A DNA stretch of 64,000 nucleotides from Streptomyces sp. NBC_01454 (lineage in GTDB: Bacteria; Actinomycetota; Actinomycetes; Streptomycetales; Streptomycetaceae), in NCBI RefSeq assembly GCF_036227565.1, contig NZ_CP109460.1:3100001-3164000 (forward strand), read 5' to 3'. Made by a program: the position numbers and the translations under genes. Of the stretch, positions 16,442-29,400 are shown piece by piece. The notes beneath the pieces are model-generated. The model was not told the origin of the DNA. It did no database searches and saw nothing but the letters and a program-made list of their open reading frames with translations. Every line of letters starts with the position of its first letter. Within the stretch, counting starts at the first letter, position 1.

Positions 16442-17857
16442 ATGGGCAGCGGCTCCATCCGGCGGTCGGCAGGGGCACTCTTCCGTGGGGTGCTGTCGGC
16501 GTCGCGGGTAAAGCCGGGTACGTTCACCGACGTGCCGACGACCTTTAGTGCCTCCACGGCTTCCACCGCTCCCACCGCCCTGCCCTCATCGGCCGCCGCG
16601 TCCGGCGGCGCGGGGCGCGCGGCGCGTCACGGCTTCCCCCTGCGTACCGCCGCCGCGCTGGCCGTCTCCGGACTGGTGGCCTCGCCACTGCTGGCCGGCA
16701 CCGCGTACGCCGACCCGAAGGCTCCCGCTCCGCCGGCGAAGATGTCGAAGATCGGCGGGGACCGGATGGGGACGGCCGGCGTCCAGGTGGCGCCGAAGCC
16801 CGGTGCCCCCAAGCTGCCGGGGCCGGACACGCTGACGGCCCGTTCCTGGATCGTCTCCGACGCGGAGACCGGCAAGGTGCTGGCCGCCAAGAACCCGCAC
16901 TGGCGGCTCGCGCCGGCCAGCACGCTGAAGATGCTGTTCGCCGACACCGTGCTCCCGAAGTTCCCGAAGGACCAGAAGCACACGGTCAAGCCGGCGGACC
17001 TGGCGGGCATGGGCATCGGCAGCAGCCTGGTGGGGATAAAGGAGAACCTGAGCTACACGGTCCACGACCTGTGGCTGGGGGTCTTCCTGCGGTCCGGCAA
17101 CGACGCGGTGCACACGCTGTCGGCGATGAACGGCGGGACGAAGGCCACCGTCACGCAGATGCAGCAGCGGGCGAAGGAGCTGAACGCCACCGACACGCAT
17201 GTGGTGACGCCGGACGGCTATGACGCGCCGGGCCAGGTCTCCAGCGCGTACGACCTGAGCCTGTTCGCCCGGGCGGGCCTGCAGAACGCCGATTTCCGCG
17301 AGTACTGCTCGACGGCCAGCGCGCAGTTCCCCGGTGACAAGGGCAAGAACGGCAAGCGGGCCTCGTTCGGCATCCAGAACACCAACCGGCTGCTCAGCGG
17401 CGACTTCGACATGAAGCCGTACCCGGGGATCGCGGGGGTGAAGAACGGCTCCACCACCAACGCCGGATCCACCTTCACGGGTGTTGCCCAGCGCGGTGAC
17501 CGCAAGCTGCTCGTCACGGTCATGCACCCGGAGAAGCGCGAGCACAACGAGGGCTACCGGGAGGCCGCCAAGCTGCTCGACTGGGGCTTCGCGGCGGCCG
17601 ACAAGGTGGAGCCGGTCGGCCGGCTCGTCGGCCCCCGCAGCGAGGACGACGGCACGGGCGCCGTGGGCCCCAAGGACAAGAAGGGCGCGAACGACAACAC
17701 CCAGGCCGCTCTGAACACCTCCGACGGGACGGGCGGCGCCTGGACCGCGGTGGGCATCGCCGGCGGGACCCTGGCGCTGCTGGGCGCGGTGGCGTTCGTC
17801 GTGCACCGCCGCCGGCCGCTGCCGGAGCGGACGCGGGGGCGCCGGTCCCGTAAGTGA
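16442..17857 (+). CDS. D-alanyl-D-alanine carboxypeptidase (PBP5-type)
   Basis: Trims terminal D-Ala from peptidoglycan stem peptides at the outer face of the membrane. The signal segment is LRTAAALAVSGLVASPLLAG followed by TAYAD. The S11 motifs are SxxK in APASTLKML, SGN in FLRSGNDAVH, and KNG in AGVKNGSTTNAG in place of the usual KTG. A C-terminal helix (AVGIAGGTLALLGAVAFVV) anchors it. The start is unclear: ATG 16442 gives 471 residues, while GTG 16532 is closer to the signal peptide. It diverges from the SCO4848-family gene with almost no spacing, so the promoters overlap coding sequence. Confidence 0.9.
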   Translation: MGSGSIRRSAGALFRGVLSASRVKPGTFTDVPTTFSASTASTAPTALPSSAAASGGAGRAARHGFPLRTAAALAVSGLVASPLLAGTAYADPKAPAPPAKMSKIGGDRMGTAGVQVAPKPGAPKLPGPDTLTARSWIVSDAETGKVLAAKNPHWRLAPASTLKMLFADTVLPKFPKDQKHTVKPADLAGMGIGSSLVGIKENLSYTVHDLWLGVFLRSGNDAVHTLSAMNGGTKATVTQMQQRAKELNATDTHVVTPDGYDAPGQVSSAYDLSLFARAGLQNADFREYCSTASAQFPGDKGKNGKRASFGIQNTNRLLSGDFDMKPYPGIAGVKNGSTTNAGSTFTGVAQRGDRKLLVTVMHPEKREHNEGYREAAKLLDWGFAAADKVEPVGRLVGPRSEDDGTGAVGPKDKKGANDNTQAALNTSDGTGGAWTAVGIAGGTLALLGAVAFVVHRRRPLPERTRGRRSRK

Positions 17858-17880
17858 ACGGGCGCCGGGCCGGGTGACGT

Positions 17881-18058
17881 GGGTGGGCCGGGCGGGAGCG
17901 AGCAGCTGGGCCGGGCGGGAGCGAGCAGCTGGGCCGGGCGGGAGCGAGCAGCCGGGCCGGGCGGGAGCGGGCAGCCGGACGGGAGCGGGCAGCCGGGCCG
18001 GCGCGGGGGCGGGCAGCCGGACGGGAGCGGGCAGCCGGGCCGGCGCGGGGGCGGGCGG
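17881..18058. repeat. GC-rich tandem repeats between convergent genes
   Basis: Four degenerate copies of a unit of about 23-24 bases (GGGCCGGGCGGGAGCGAGCAG) at about 17885-17975 are followed by two copies of a unit of about 50 bases (GGACGGGAGCGGGCAGCCGG plus a GGCGCGGGGGCGGGC part) at 17976-18058. The array separates the carboxypeptidase and YihY stop codons. Confidence 0.85.
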
Positions 18059-18060
18059 GG

Positions 18061-19035
18061 TCAGGTCGCCCGGGGGTGTTCCGGGCCGCCCCGGCCCTCC
18101 GGCCCGTCCGGCCGTTCCTGCCCCGGGGGCCCGTCCGGCCCCTCCGGCACCTTGAGTTCCTCGCCCACCGTGTGCTTCTCCGCCTCGGTGGCCGTCCAGG
18201 AAGCGCAGTACACCAGCAGCTTCGCGGTGAAGTTGATCCACAGCAGCAGCGCGATCGGGGTGCCGAAGGCGCCGTACATGCTGCGGGCGGCGACGCCCTG
18301 GAGATAGCCGCTGAGCAGCAGCTTGAGCACTTCGAAGCCGATCGCGCCGAGGAGTCCGGCGACCACGACGGAGCGCCTGGGCGGATGGACGCCGGCGAGC
18401 CTGGTCAGTATGTAGGCCAGCAGCAGGAAGTCCGCGAGGACGGCGATGACGAAACCGGCGGCCGAGAGCAGGATGCTGCCGACCCCGCCCTCCGGCAGGC
18501 CGATCACCTCGGCCACCTTGCCCACCGCGGCGGACGCGAAGGTCGAGCAGGCGAGGGAGAGCACGGCGACGCCGCCGACCCCGAGCAGCAGCGCGCCGTC
18601 CCGGAGCTTGCCGAGAAAGAAGTTGATGTCCTCGTCGGGCTTCTCCCACACGGCGCGCAGGCAGTCGCGCAGCGAGTCGACCCAGCCGATGCCGGTGAGC
18701 AGCAGCACGGCACCGGCGACCAGGCCGACGGTGGTGGCGTTGGCGACGAGGCCGGCGATGTCGAGCTGGTCGGCGAGGCCGGGGAGCTGTTCGGCGAGCT
18801 TGCCCTCGAGCGTGTGCAGCCGGTCGTCGCTGAGCAGGGCGGCGCCGACCGCGGCGGCGACGGTGAGCAGCGGGAAGAGCGCGACGAAGCTGGTGAAGGT
18901 GATCGCGGCGGCGAGCCGGGTCCAGTGCACCCGGAGCATGCGCATCCAGGCGTGCCAGAGGTGAGTGGTCATCAGGCGGTCGATGACCGGGCCGATCATC
19001 GGGCCGATCACCGGCAGTGTGCGCAACCAGTCCAT
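18061..19035 (-). CDS. YihY/BrkB-family membrane protein
   Basis: 324 residues with six predicted transmembrane helices, beginning after HWTRLAAAITFTSFVALFPL, which is characteristic of the YihY/virulence factor BrkB family. Other family-like segments are GIGWVDSLRDCLRAVW and YGAFGTPIALLLWINF. The cytoplasmic C-terminus is acidic and Pro/Gly-rich. The molecular function of the family is unclear; the name RNase BN is a historical error. Start at ATG 19035 is supported by GAGGGG; the frame upstream to 19110 is not protein-like. Confidence 0.9.
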   Translation of the reverse strand: MDWLRTLPVIGPMIGPVIDRLMTTHLWHAWMRMLRVHWTRLAAAITFTSFVALFPLLTVAAAVGAALLSDDRLHTLEGKLAEQLPGLADQLDIAGLVANATTVGLVAGAVLLLTGIGWVDSLRDCLRAVWEKPDEDINFFLGKLRDGALLLGVGGVAVLSLACSTFASAAVGKVAEVIGLPEGGVGSILLSAAGFVIAVLADFLLLAYILTRLAGVHPPRRSVVVAGLLGAIGFEVLKLLLSGYLQGVAARSMYGAFGTPIALLLWINFTAKLLVYCASWTATEAEKHTVGEELKVPEGPDGPPGQERPDGPEGRGGPEHPRAT

Positions 19036-19402
19036 GGCAGTCCCCTCGTGCCCCTGCGCCCGCCGGCCCGGGCTGAATCTTCCGGCCGGTGCCCCGACTG
19101 ACCGGAACACTAGCGTCCGGGTACCCCGGAAGTGCCGTGACGCTACGTCCCGGCGGCCCCCGGCCGCGGCGGCGCCCGTCCGGCCCGCACCGGCCCTCAG
19201 TTAGCCCATCCACACCGTTCCTCACCCGTTTCGGCGAGGGGCTGCGGGGACGGGCAGCGGATCGCCGCGAAACCGCGGATACCCGGCGCTACCGTCGCTG
19301 CCGTGCTGTCCTGTCCCCCGCAGCGGATCCCGCCCCCGGACCCGCCCGGCGCCCGCCACCCGGCCGGTACCCCGCCGCCTCGGCCCGTAAAGGAATCCGC
19401 CC

Positions 19403-20158
19403 GTGAAAGACGCCTCCGGCATCCCGCAGTCCCTGCTCATCCTGGGCGGCACCTCCGACATCGCCCTGGCCACCGCGGCCCGCTTCGCCGTCCACCGCAC
19501 CCGCACGGTCTGGCTGGCCGGCCGCCCCACCCCGGCGCTGGAGGAGTCCGCCGACCGGCTGCGCGCCCTGGGCACCCAGGTCCGTACCGTGCCCTTCGAC
19601 GCGCTGGACACCGGCCGCCACGAGGAGACCCTCGGCAAGATCTTCGCCGAGGGCGATCTCGACATGGTGCTGCTGGCCTTCGGCGTCCGCGGCGACCAGC
19701 GGCGCGACGAGCAGACCGCGGCCCAGGCGCTCCGGGTCGCCCAGACCAACTACACCGGCGCCGTCTCCGCCGCCCTCATCTGCGGCCAGGCGCTGCGCCG
19801 GCAGGGCCACGGCTCGCTGGTGGTGCTGTCCGCGGTGGCCGGCGAACGCGCCCGCCGCACGGACTTCCTCTACGGGTCGAGCAAGGCGGGTCTGGACGCC
19901 TTCGCCCAGGGGCTGGGGGACGCCCTGCACGGCACCGGGGTGCATGTCATGGTCGTCCGGCCCGGCTTCGTCCGCACCAAGATGACCGCCGGCCTGCCCG
20001 CCGCGCCGCTGGCGACCAGCCCGGAGGCGGTCGCCGAGGCGATCGAGAACGGGCTGCGGCGCCGCGCCGAACTGGTGTGGGTGCCGGGCGTGCTGCGCTG
20101 GGTGATGGCGGTGGTGCGGCAGCTGCCGCGGGCGGTCTTCCGGCGGCTGACGCGCTGA
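19403..20158 (+). CDS. SDR reductase, DprE2-like
   Basis: 251-residue short-chain dehydrogenase. The cofactor loop is LILGGTSDIALATAARF, the catalytic Ser lies in VVLSAVAGERAR, and Tyr/Lys lie in FLYGSSKAGLDAF. It resembles decaprenylphosphoryl-2-keto-ribose reductase (DprE2), the NADH-dependent second half of the ribose-to-arabinose epimerisation in mycobacteria. Streptomyces lack arabinogalactan, so the substrate may differ. No DprE1-like oxidase is adjacent. It starts at GTG 19403 with AAAGGAA upstream. Confidence 0.82.
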   Translation: MKDASGIPQSLLILGGTSDIALATAARFAVHRTRTVWLAGRPTPALEESADRLRALGTQVRTVPFDALDTGRHEETLGKIFAEGDLDMVLLAFGVRGDQRRDEQTAAQALRVAQTNYTGAVSAALICGQALRRQGHGSLVVLSAVAGERARRTDFLYGSSKAGLDAFAQGLGDALHGTGVHVMVVRPGFVRTKMTAGLPAAPLATSPEAVAEAIENGLRRRAELVWVPGVLRWVMAVVRQLPRAVFRRLTR

Positions 20159-20174
20159 ACGCAGGCGAGGGGCG

Positions 20175-20759
20175 TCAGCAGGACGGCGCGGGCGGCCGGG
20201 AGAGATCGGCGGCCTGGCGCGGTACGCCGGCCGTCTGCGGCGGGAAGGGGAACTCCCGCTCCAGGCGCCACACCGCGTCCGCGCCCTGCTCGTAGAGCGC
20301 GAAGCCGCCGATGGTCCAGGTCGCGCAGAAGTCCCGGAGGCCGCTCTGGGCGCGGTCCATGGCCTCGTCGGCGATGCCGTGGGCGACGGTGACGTGCGGG
20401 TGGTAGGGGAACTGCAGCTCGCGGGCGCACGGGCCGGAGGCGGCGCGGATACGGGCCTGCAGCGCGGTGCAGCCCGCCTCGCCCTCGGCGACCTTGACGT
20501 AGACCACCGGGGAGAGCGGGCGGAAGGTGCCGGTGCCCTGCAGGCGGAGCGGGAAGGGGCGGAAGCCGGCCGCGACGTCGGCGAGGTGGCGTTCGATGCC
20601 GGGCAGCGCCTCGGCGGCGACCTCCGTCGGCGGGAGGAGGGTGATATGCGTGGGGATGCCCGGTGCGGCAGGGTCCCCGAAGCCCTCGCGCTTCCTTTGG
20701 AGGAAGCTGCCGTAAGGCTCCGGGACCGCGATCGAAACGCCCAGCGTTACGGTCCCCAC
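20175..20759 (-). CDS. 2'-5' RNA ligase / 2H phosphoesterase family
   Basis: 194 residues with the two HxT motifs of the 2H superfamily, THITLLPP near 37 and HPHVTVAHG near 120. This family includes LigT/ThpR enzymes that open or close 2',3'-cyclic phosphates and 2'-5' linkages. The physiological substrate is unknown. It lies downstream of trpS on the same strand but beyond a double hairpin, so it is probably a separate transcript. Confidence 0.85.
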   Translation of the reverse strand: MGTVTLGVSIAVPEPYGSFLQRKREGFGDPAAPGIPTHITLLPPTEVAAEALPGIERHLADVAAGFRPFPLRLQGTGTFRPLSPVVYVKVAEGEAGCTALQARIRAASGPCARELQFPYHPHVTVAHGIADEAMDRAQSGLRDFCATWTIGGFALYEQGADAVWRLEREFPFPPQTAGVPRQAADLSRPPAPSC

Positions 20760-20892
20760 TGCGTTCTCCCTCCTGACGTGTGTGCGGCGCGCTCGCGCAC
20801 CTTCTCAGTGTGCCGGGTACGCGCCCTTCCCGGGGAGCCTCCCCGGCTCCTGTGACAAGCGGGCCCCGGCGCCCGCGGGGGTGGATTTCCCG

Positions 20893-20942
20893 GGCTCCGG
20901 CCGGCTCGCGCGGCCGGAGCCGGACCGTCTCGCGGACGGTCC
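20893..20942 (-). terminator. Tandem hairpins after trpS
   Basis: Two adjacent hairpins directly follow the trpS stop on the minus strand: GGACCGTC/GACGGTCC (20922-20942) and GGCTCCGGCCG/CGGCCGGAGCC (20893-20921). There is no clear T-tract, as is common in Streptomyces terminators. Confidence 0.65.
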
Positions 20943-20944
20943 CC

Positions 20945-23520
<2,576 letters not shown>

Positions 23521-23570
23521 TCACGGGCCCCGGGAGGGGCGGGCGGCCGGTGAGCCGGGAGGCCGCGGAC

Positions 23571-24866
<1,296 letters not shown>

Positions 24867-24909
24867 GGTGTCCTCCGGGGCGGTCGATCGGTGGTCCGGT
24901 CGTGGTCCC

Positions 24910-25000
24910 GGGGTGCCCAGGCGGGGCGGCACCTCGTGAGGTTCCCGCACACCGCTTCCTCGAGGTTGCTTCCCCGTACGCCAGTCGCGCTGTGCACCGC
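24910..25000 (-). ncRNA. ZTP (pfl) riboswitch upstream of glyA
   Basis: On the minus strand the two conserved blocks of the pfl motif are present in order. GCGACTGGCG (24988-24979) is followed by a GGGGAAGCAACC segment and GAGGAAGCG, then after a variable stem GCCGCCCCGCCTGGGCA (ending at about 24914). This aptamer binds ZTP/ZMP, signals of 10-formyl-THF shortage, and is known to control glyA. A TAGACT -10-like box at 25008-25003 would place the transcript start just 5' of the aptamer. No T-tract terminator is evident, so translational control is more likely (inference). Confidence 0.88.
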
Positions 25001-25128
25001 AGAGTCTAGAACACCCCGGCCCCCTGTGCGGCGGATCTCCGCAGGTCCGGTCGGCCGGGCCGGGCGCAACAATGGAGGGGGACGCGGCAGTGCCCGCGCC
25101 CCGCAGGGTCTACCGAACGGAGTCACCG

Positions 25129-26334
25129 GTGACGTCCACGGAACGCTTCCTCGCCGCCGCCGAGGCCCACAGCGCGCACAACTACCACCCGCTGCCCGTC
25201 GTCGTGGCCACCGCCGAGGGTGCCTGGGTGACGGATGTGGCGGGCCGGCGCTATCTGGACCTGCTCGCCGGGTACTCCGCGCTGAACTTCGGGCACGGCA
25301 ACCGCCGGCTGCTCGACGCGGCCCGGGCCCAGCTGGAGCGGGTCACGCTCACCTCCCGCGCCTTTCACCACGACCGGTTCGGCGACTTCTGCACCCAGCT
25401 GGCCGAGCTGTGCGGGATGGAACTGGTGCTGCCGATGAACACCGGCGCCGAGGCGGTCGAGACGGCCGTCAAGACGGCCCGGAAGTGGGGCTATCAGGTC
25501 AAGGGCGTCCCGGACGGCCGGGCGAAGATCATCGTCGCGGAGGGCAACTTCCACGGCCGGACGACCACCCTCGTCTCCTTCTCCACCGACCCCGAGGCGC
25601 GCGCCGGCTTCGGCCCGTACACCCCCGGCTTCGAGGTCGTCCCCTACGGTGACGCGGCCGCGCTGGAGGCCGCCCTCGACGCGGACACGGTCGCGGTGCT
25701 GCTGGAGCCGATTCAGGGCGAGGCGGGCGTCCGGGTGCCGCCGCCGGGCTATCTGGCGCGCGTACGGGAGCTGACCCGCAGCCGGAACGTGCTGTTCATC
25801 GCCGATGAGATCCAGTCGGGGCTGGGCCGCACCGGACGGACCTTCGCCTGTGAGCACGAGGGCGTGGTGCCCGATGTGTATGTGCTGGGCAAGGCGCTGG
25901 GCGGCGGGGTGGTGCCGGTGTCGGCGGTGGTGTCCTCCCGCGAGGTGCTCGGCGTCTTCGCGCCGGGCGAGCACGGCTCGACGTTCGGCGGCAACCCGCT
26001 GGCCTGCGCGGTGGCGCTGGAGGTCGTGGCGATGCTGCGGACCGGCGAATTCCAGCAGCGGGCGGCGGAGTTGGGCGAGCATCTGCACAGCGAGCTGGCG
26101 CAGCTGGCGGCCGGTGGCGCGGTGGCCGCGGTGCGCGGCCGCGGACTGTGGGCGGGCATCGACATCGACCCGTCGCGCGGCACCGGACGGGAGCTGTCCG
26201 AGCAGCTGATGGCCCGCGGGGTGCTGGTCAAGGACACCCACGGCAGCACGCTCCGGCTGGCTCCGCCGCTGGTGATCAGCAAGGAGGATCTGGACTGGGG
26301 GCTCGACCAGCTGCGCGGCGTGCTGGAGGCGTAG
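25129..26334 (+). CDS. rocD: Ornithine aminotransferase
   Basis: Class III PLP aminotransferase of 401 residues moving the delta-amino group of ornithine to 2-oxoglutarate, giving glutamate semialdehyde for proline or glutamate. It begins with the typical HNYHPLPVV and has LPMNTGAEAVETAVK, VAEGNFHGRT, DEIQSGLGRTG, and the PLP lysine in VLGKALGGG (near 255), followed by HGSTFGGNPLA. Start GTG 25129 is preceded by CGGAG; the extra frame to 25072 is not conserved in character. It diverges from glyA, sharing the region that holds the riboswitch. Confidence 0.93.
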   Translation: MTSTERFLAAAEAHSAHNYHPLPVVVATAEGAWVTDVAGRRYLDLLAGYSALNFGHGNRRLLDAARAQLERVTLTSRAFHHDRFGDFCTQLAELCGMELVLPMNTGAEAVETAVKTARKWGYQVKGVPDGRAKIIVAEGNFHGRTTTLVSFSTDPEARAGFGPYTPGFEVVPYGDAAALEAALDADTVAVLLEPIQGEAGVRVPPPGYLARVRELTRSRNVLFIADEIQSGLGRTGRTFACEHEGVVPDVYVLGKALGGGVVPVSAVVSSREVLGVFAPGEHGSTFGGNPLACAVALEVVAMLRTGEFQQRAAELGEHLHSELAQLAAGGAVAAVRGRGLWAGIDIDPSRGTGRELSEQLMARGVLVKDTHGSTLRLAPPLVISKEDLDWGLDQLRGVLEA

Positions 26335-26368
26335 GAACGCGCCGGCCGCGGGCGAGGCGGCACACGCG

Positions 26369-26406
26369 GGCGCCGGGCCGCCCTCGGAAGAGGACGGCCC
26401 GGCGCC
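26369..26406. terminator. Bidirectional hairpin between rocD and Ig-repeat gene
   Basis: GGCGCCGGGCCG (26369-26380) pairs perfectly with CGGCCCGGCGCC (26395-26406), a 12-bp stem. It lies between the convergent rocD and Ig-repeat genes and probably terminates both. Confidence 0.75.
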
Positions 26407-26435
26407 GTGTCCACGGTGGGTGAGGGGTCGGCGGG

Positions 26436-29400
26436 TCAGGGGAGCACCGTCTGGGTGTCCGTGTCGGTGGAGCCGGTGAAGTTGGTGTCACCTCCGTAGA
26501 CCGCCGTGATCAAGTAGAGGCCGGGTGTGATCAGCGGGCTGCTCACCGCGGCGACTCCGGCACCGTCGAGGGTTCCGGTGAGGTTCAGGGTGGTGATGCC
26601 GTCGGTGATGGTGAAGGCGACCGTCCCGGTCGGGACGCCGCTGCCCGGTGCCACCGGCCCCACGAAGGCGAGGAACGCCACGGAGTCGCCGGCCGTGGAC
26701 GGGTCGGGGAACGAGGTGGCCGTCAGGGTCGTGGCCGTCTGGTTCACGGTCTGGGTATCGGTCCCACTGGAGCCGGCGAAGTCGGTGTCGCCGTTGTAGG
26801 TGGCGGTGACGTTGTGGACGCCGGCGTCGAGGGTGGCGGTGGTGACGGTGGCCGTACCCGCGGCGACGGTGCCGATCAGCGTGCCGCCCCCGCCGCCGTC
26901 GATGACGAAGGTGACGGTGCCGGTCGGCGTGCCCGCACCCGGCGCGACCGGCGCGACGGTGGCGGTGAAGGTCACCGGCTGGCCGAACAGCGACGGGTCG
27001 GGCGCCGAGGTGACCGCGGTGGTCGTGCTCGCCTGGACCACGGTCTGGGTGTCCGTGCCGCTGGAGGTGCTGAAGTCGGCGTCACCGCTGTAGGTCGCCG
27101 TGACGGTGAACGTGCCGACGCCCAGCGCACTGGTCGAGGCGGTCGCGACGCCCCCGGAGAGCGTCCCGACCAGCGTCGGGCCGCCCGTGATGACGAAGGT
27201 GACCGTGCCGGTCGGCGTCCCCGCACCGGGCGCCACCGGCGCCACGGTCGCCGTGAACGTCACCGACTGCCCGACCACCGACGGATCCGGTGACGAGCTG
27301 ACCGTGGTGGTCGTCAGCGCCTGGTTCACGGTCTGGGTCCCGGACCCGGTGGAGGCGGTGAAGTTGGCGTCCCCGCTGTAGGTCGCGGTCACGCTGTAGA
27401 CCCCTGCGGTCACCAGCCCGCTGGTGGTGACACTGGTGGTGCCGCCGCTGAGCGTGCCGGTCAGCGTCACCGTGGTGGCCCCATCGGTGATCACGAACGC
27501 CACCGTGCCGGTCGGGGTGCCCGCACCGGGCGCGACCGGCGCCACGGTCGCCGTGAACGTCACCGGCTCCCCCACCACCGACGGATCCGGCAGCGAACTG
27601 ACCGTCGTGGTCGTCAGCGCCGCGGTCACGGTCTGCGTGTCCGTACCGGCGGAGGCGGTGTAGTTGGGGTCACCGGAGTAGCTCGCGGTCACGCTGTACG
27701 TTCCCGCCGTCACCAGCCCGTTGGTGCTGACGCTGGTGGTGCCGCCGCTGAGCGTGCCGGTCAGCGTCACGGTGGTGGGCCCGTCGGTGGCCATGAAGAC
27801 GACCGTGCCGGTCGGCACACCCGCACCCGGCGCCACCGGCGCCACGGTGGCCGTGAACGTCACCGACTCCCCGACGACGGACGGATCGGGCGACGAGCTG
27901 ACCGTCGTGGTGGTCGGCGCCGCGGTCACGGTCTGGGTGTCGGACCCGCTGGAGCCGGTGAAGTTGGCGTCCCCGCTGTACGTCGCGGTCACGGTGTACA
28001 CGCCCGCCGTCACCAGCCCGTTGGTGGTCACACTCGTGGTGCCCCCGATGAGCGTGCCGGTCAGCGTCACCGTGGTCACGCCGTCGGTGGCCACGAACAC
28101 CACCGTGCCCGTCGGCACACCCGCACCGGGCGCCACCGGAGCCACGGTCGCCGTGAACGTCACCGGCTCCCCCACCACCGACGGATCCGGCAGCGAACTG
28201 ACCGTCGTGGCCGTCAGCGCCGCGGTCACGGTCTGCGTGTCCGTACCGGCGGAGGCGGTGAAGTTGGCGTCCCCGCTGTAGGTCGCGGTGACCGTGTACA
28301 CGCCCGCCGTCACCAGCCCGTTGGTGGTCACACTCGTGGTGCCCCCGATGAGCGTGCCGGTCAGCGTCACCGTGGTGACCCCGTCGGTGGCCACGAACAC
28401 CACCGTGCCCGTCGGCACACCCGCACCCGGCGCGACCGGCGCCACGGTCGCCGTGAACGTCACCGGCTGACCGACCACCGAGGGATCCGGCGACGAGCTG
28501 ACCGCCGTGGTCGTCGACGCCTGGCCCACGGTCTGGGTGTCGGCCCCGGTGGAGGTGCTGAAGCTGCCGTCCCCGCTGTAGGTCGCGGTGACCGTGTAAG
28601 TGCCCGCCGTCACCAGCCCGTTGGTCGTGACACTCGTCGTGCCACCGCTGAGCGTGCCGGTCAGCGTCACCGTGGTCACGCCGTCGGTGGCCACGAACAC
28701 CACCGTGCCGGTCGGGGTGCCCGCACCCGGCGCCACCGGAGCCACGGTCGCCGTGAACGTCACCGGCTGACCGACCACCGAGGGATCCGGCGACGAGCTG
28801 ACCGCCGTGGTCGTCGAGGCCAGGCCGACGGTCTGGGTGTCCGTCCCGCTGGAGGTACTGAAGTTGGCGTCACCGCTGTAGGTCGCGGTCACGGTGTGGA
28901 TGCCGACGCTCAGGGCGCTAGTGGTGACCGTCGCCGTGCCACCGGAGAGGGTGCCGACCAGCGTCGGGCCGCCGGCGATCACGAACGTGACGGTGCCGGT
29001 GGGAGTACCGGCCCCCGGCGCGACGGGCGCGACCGTGGCCGTGAACGTCACCGGCTGGCCGAAGAGCGAGGGATCCGGCGACGAGCTGACCGTCGTGGTC
29101 GTCGACGCCTGCCCCACGGTCTGGGTGTCGGCCCCGGTGGAGCTGATGAAGTTGGCGTTACCGCTATAGGTCGCGGTGACGGTGTACACGCCGGCCGTCA
29201 CCAGCCCGTTGGTGGTCACACTGGTGGTGCCCCCGATGAGCGTGCCGGTGAGGGTCACCGTGGTGACCCCGTCGGTGGCCACGAAGACGACCGTGCCCGT
29301 CGGGGTGCCCGCACCGGGCGCGACCGGCGCCACCGTGGCGGTGAACGTCACCGGCTGGCCGACCACCGACGGGTCCGGCGACGAGCTGACCGTCGTGGTC

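Noticed and set aside
24867..25070. Glycine riboswitch upstream of glyA
   Set aside because: The conserved blocks match the ZTP/pfl motif, not the tandem glycine aptamer.
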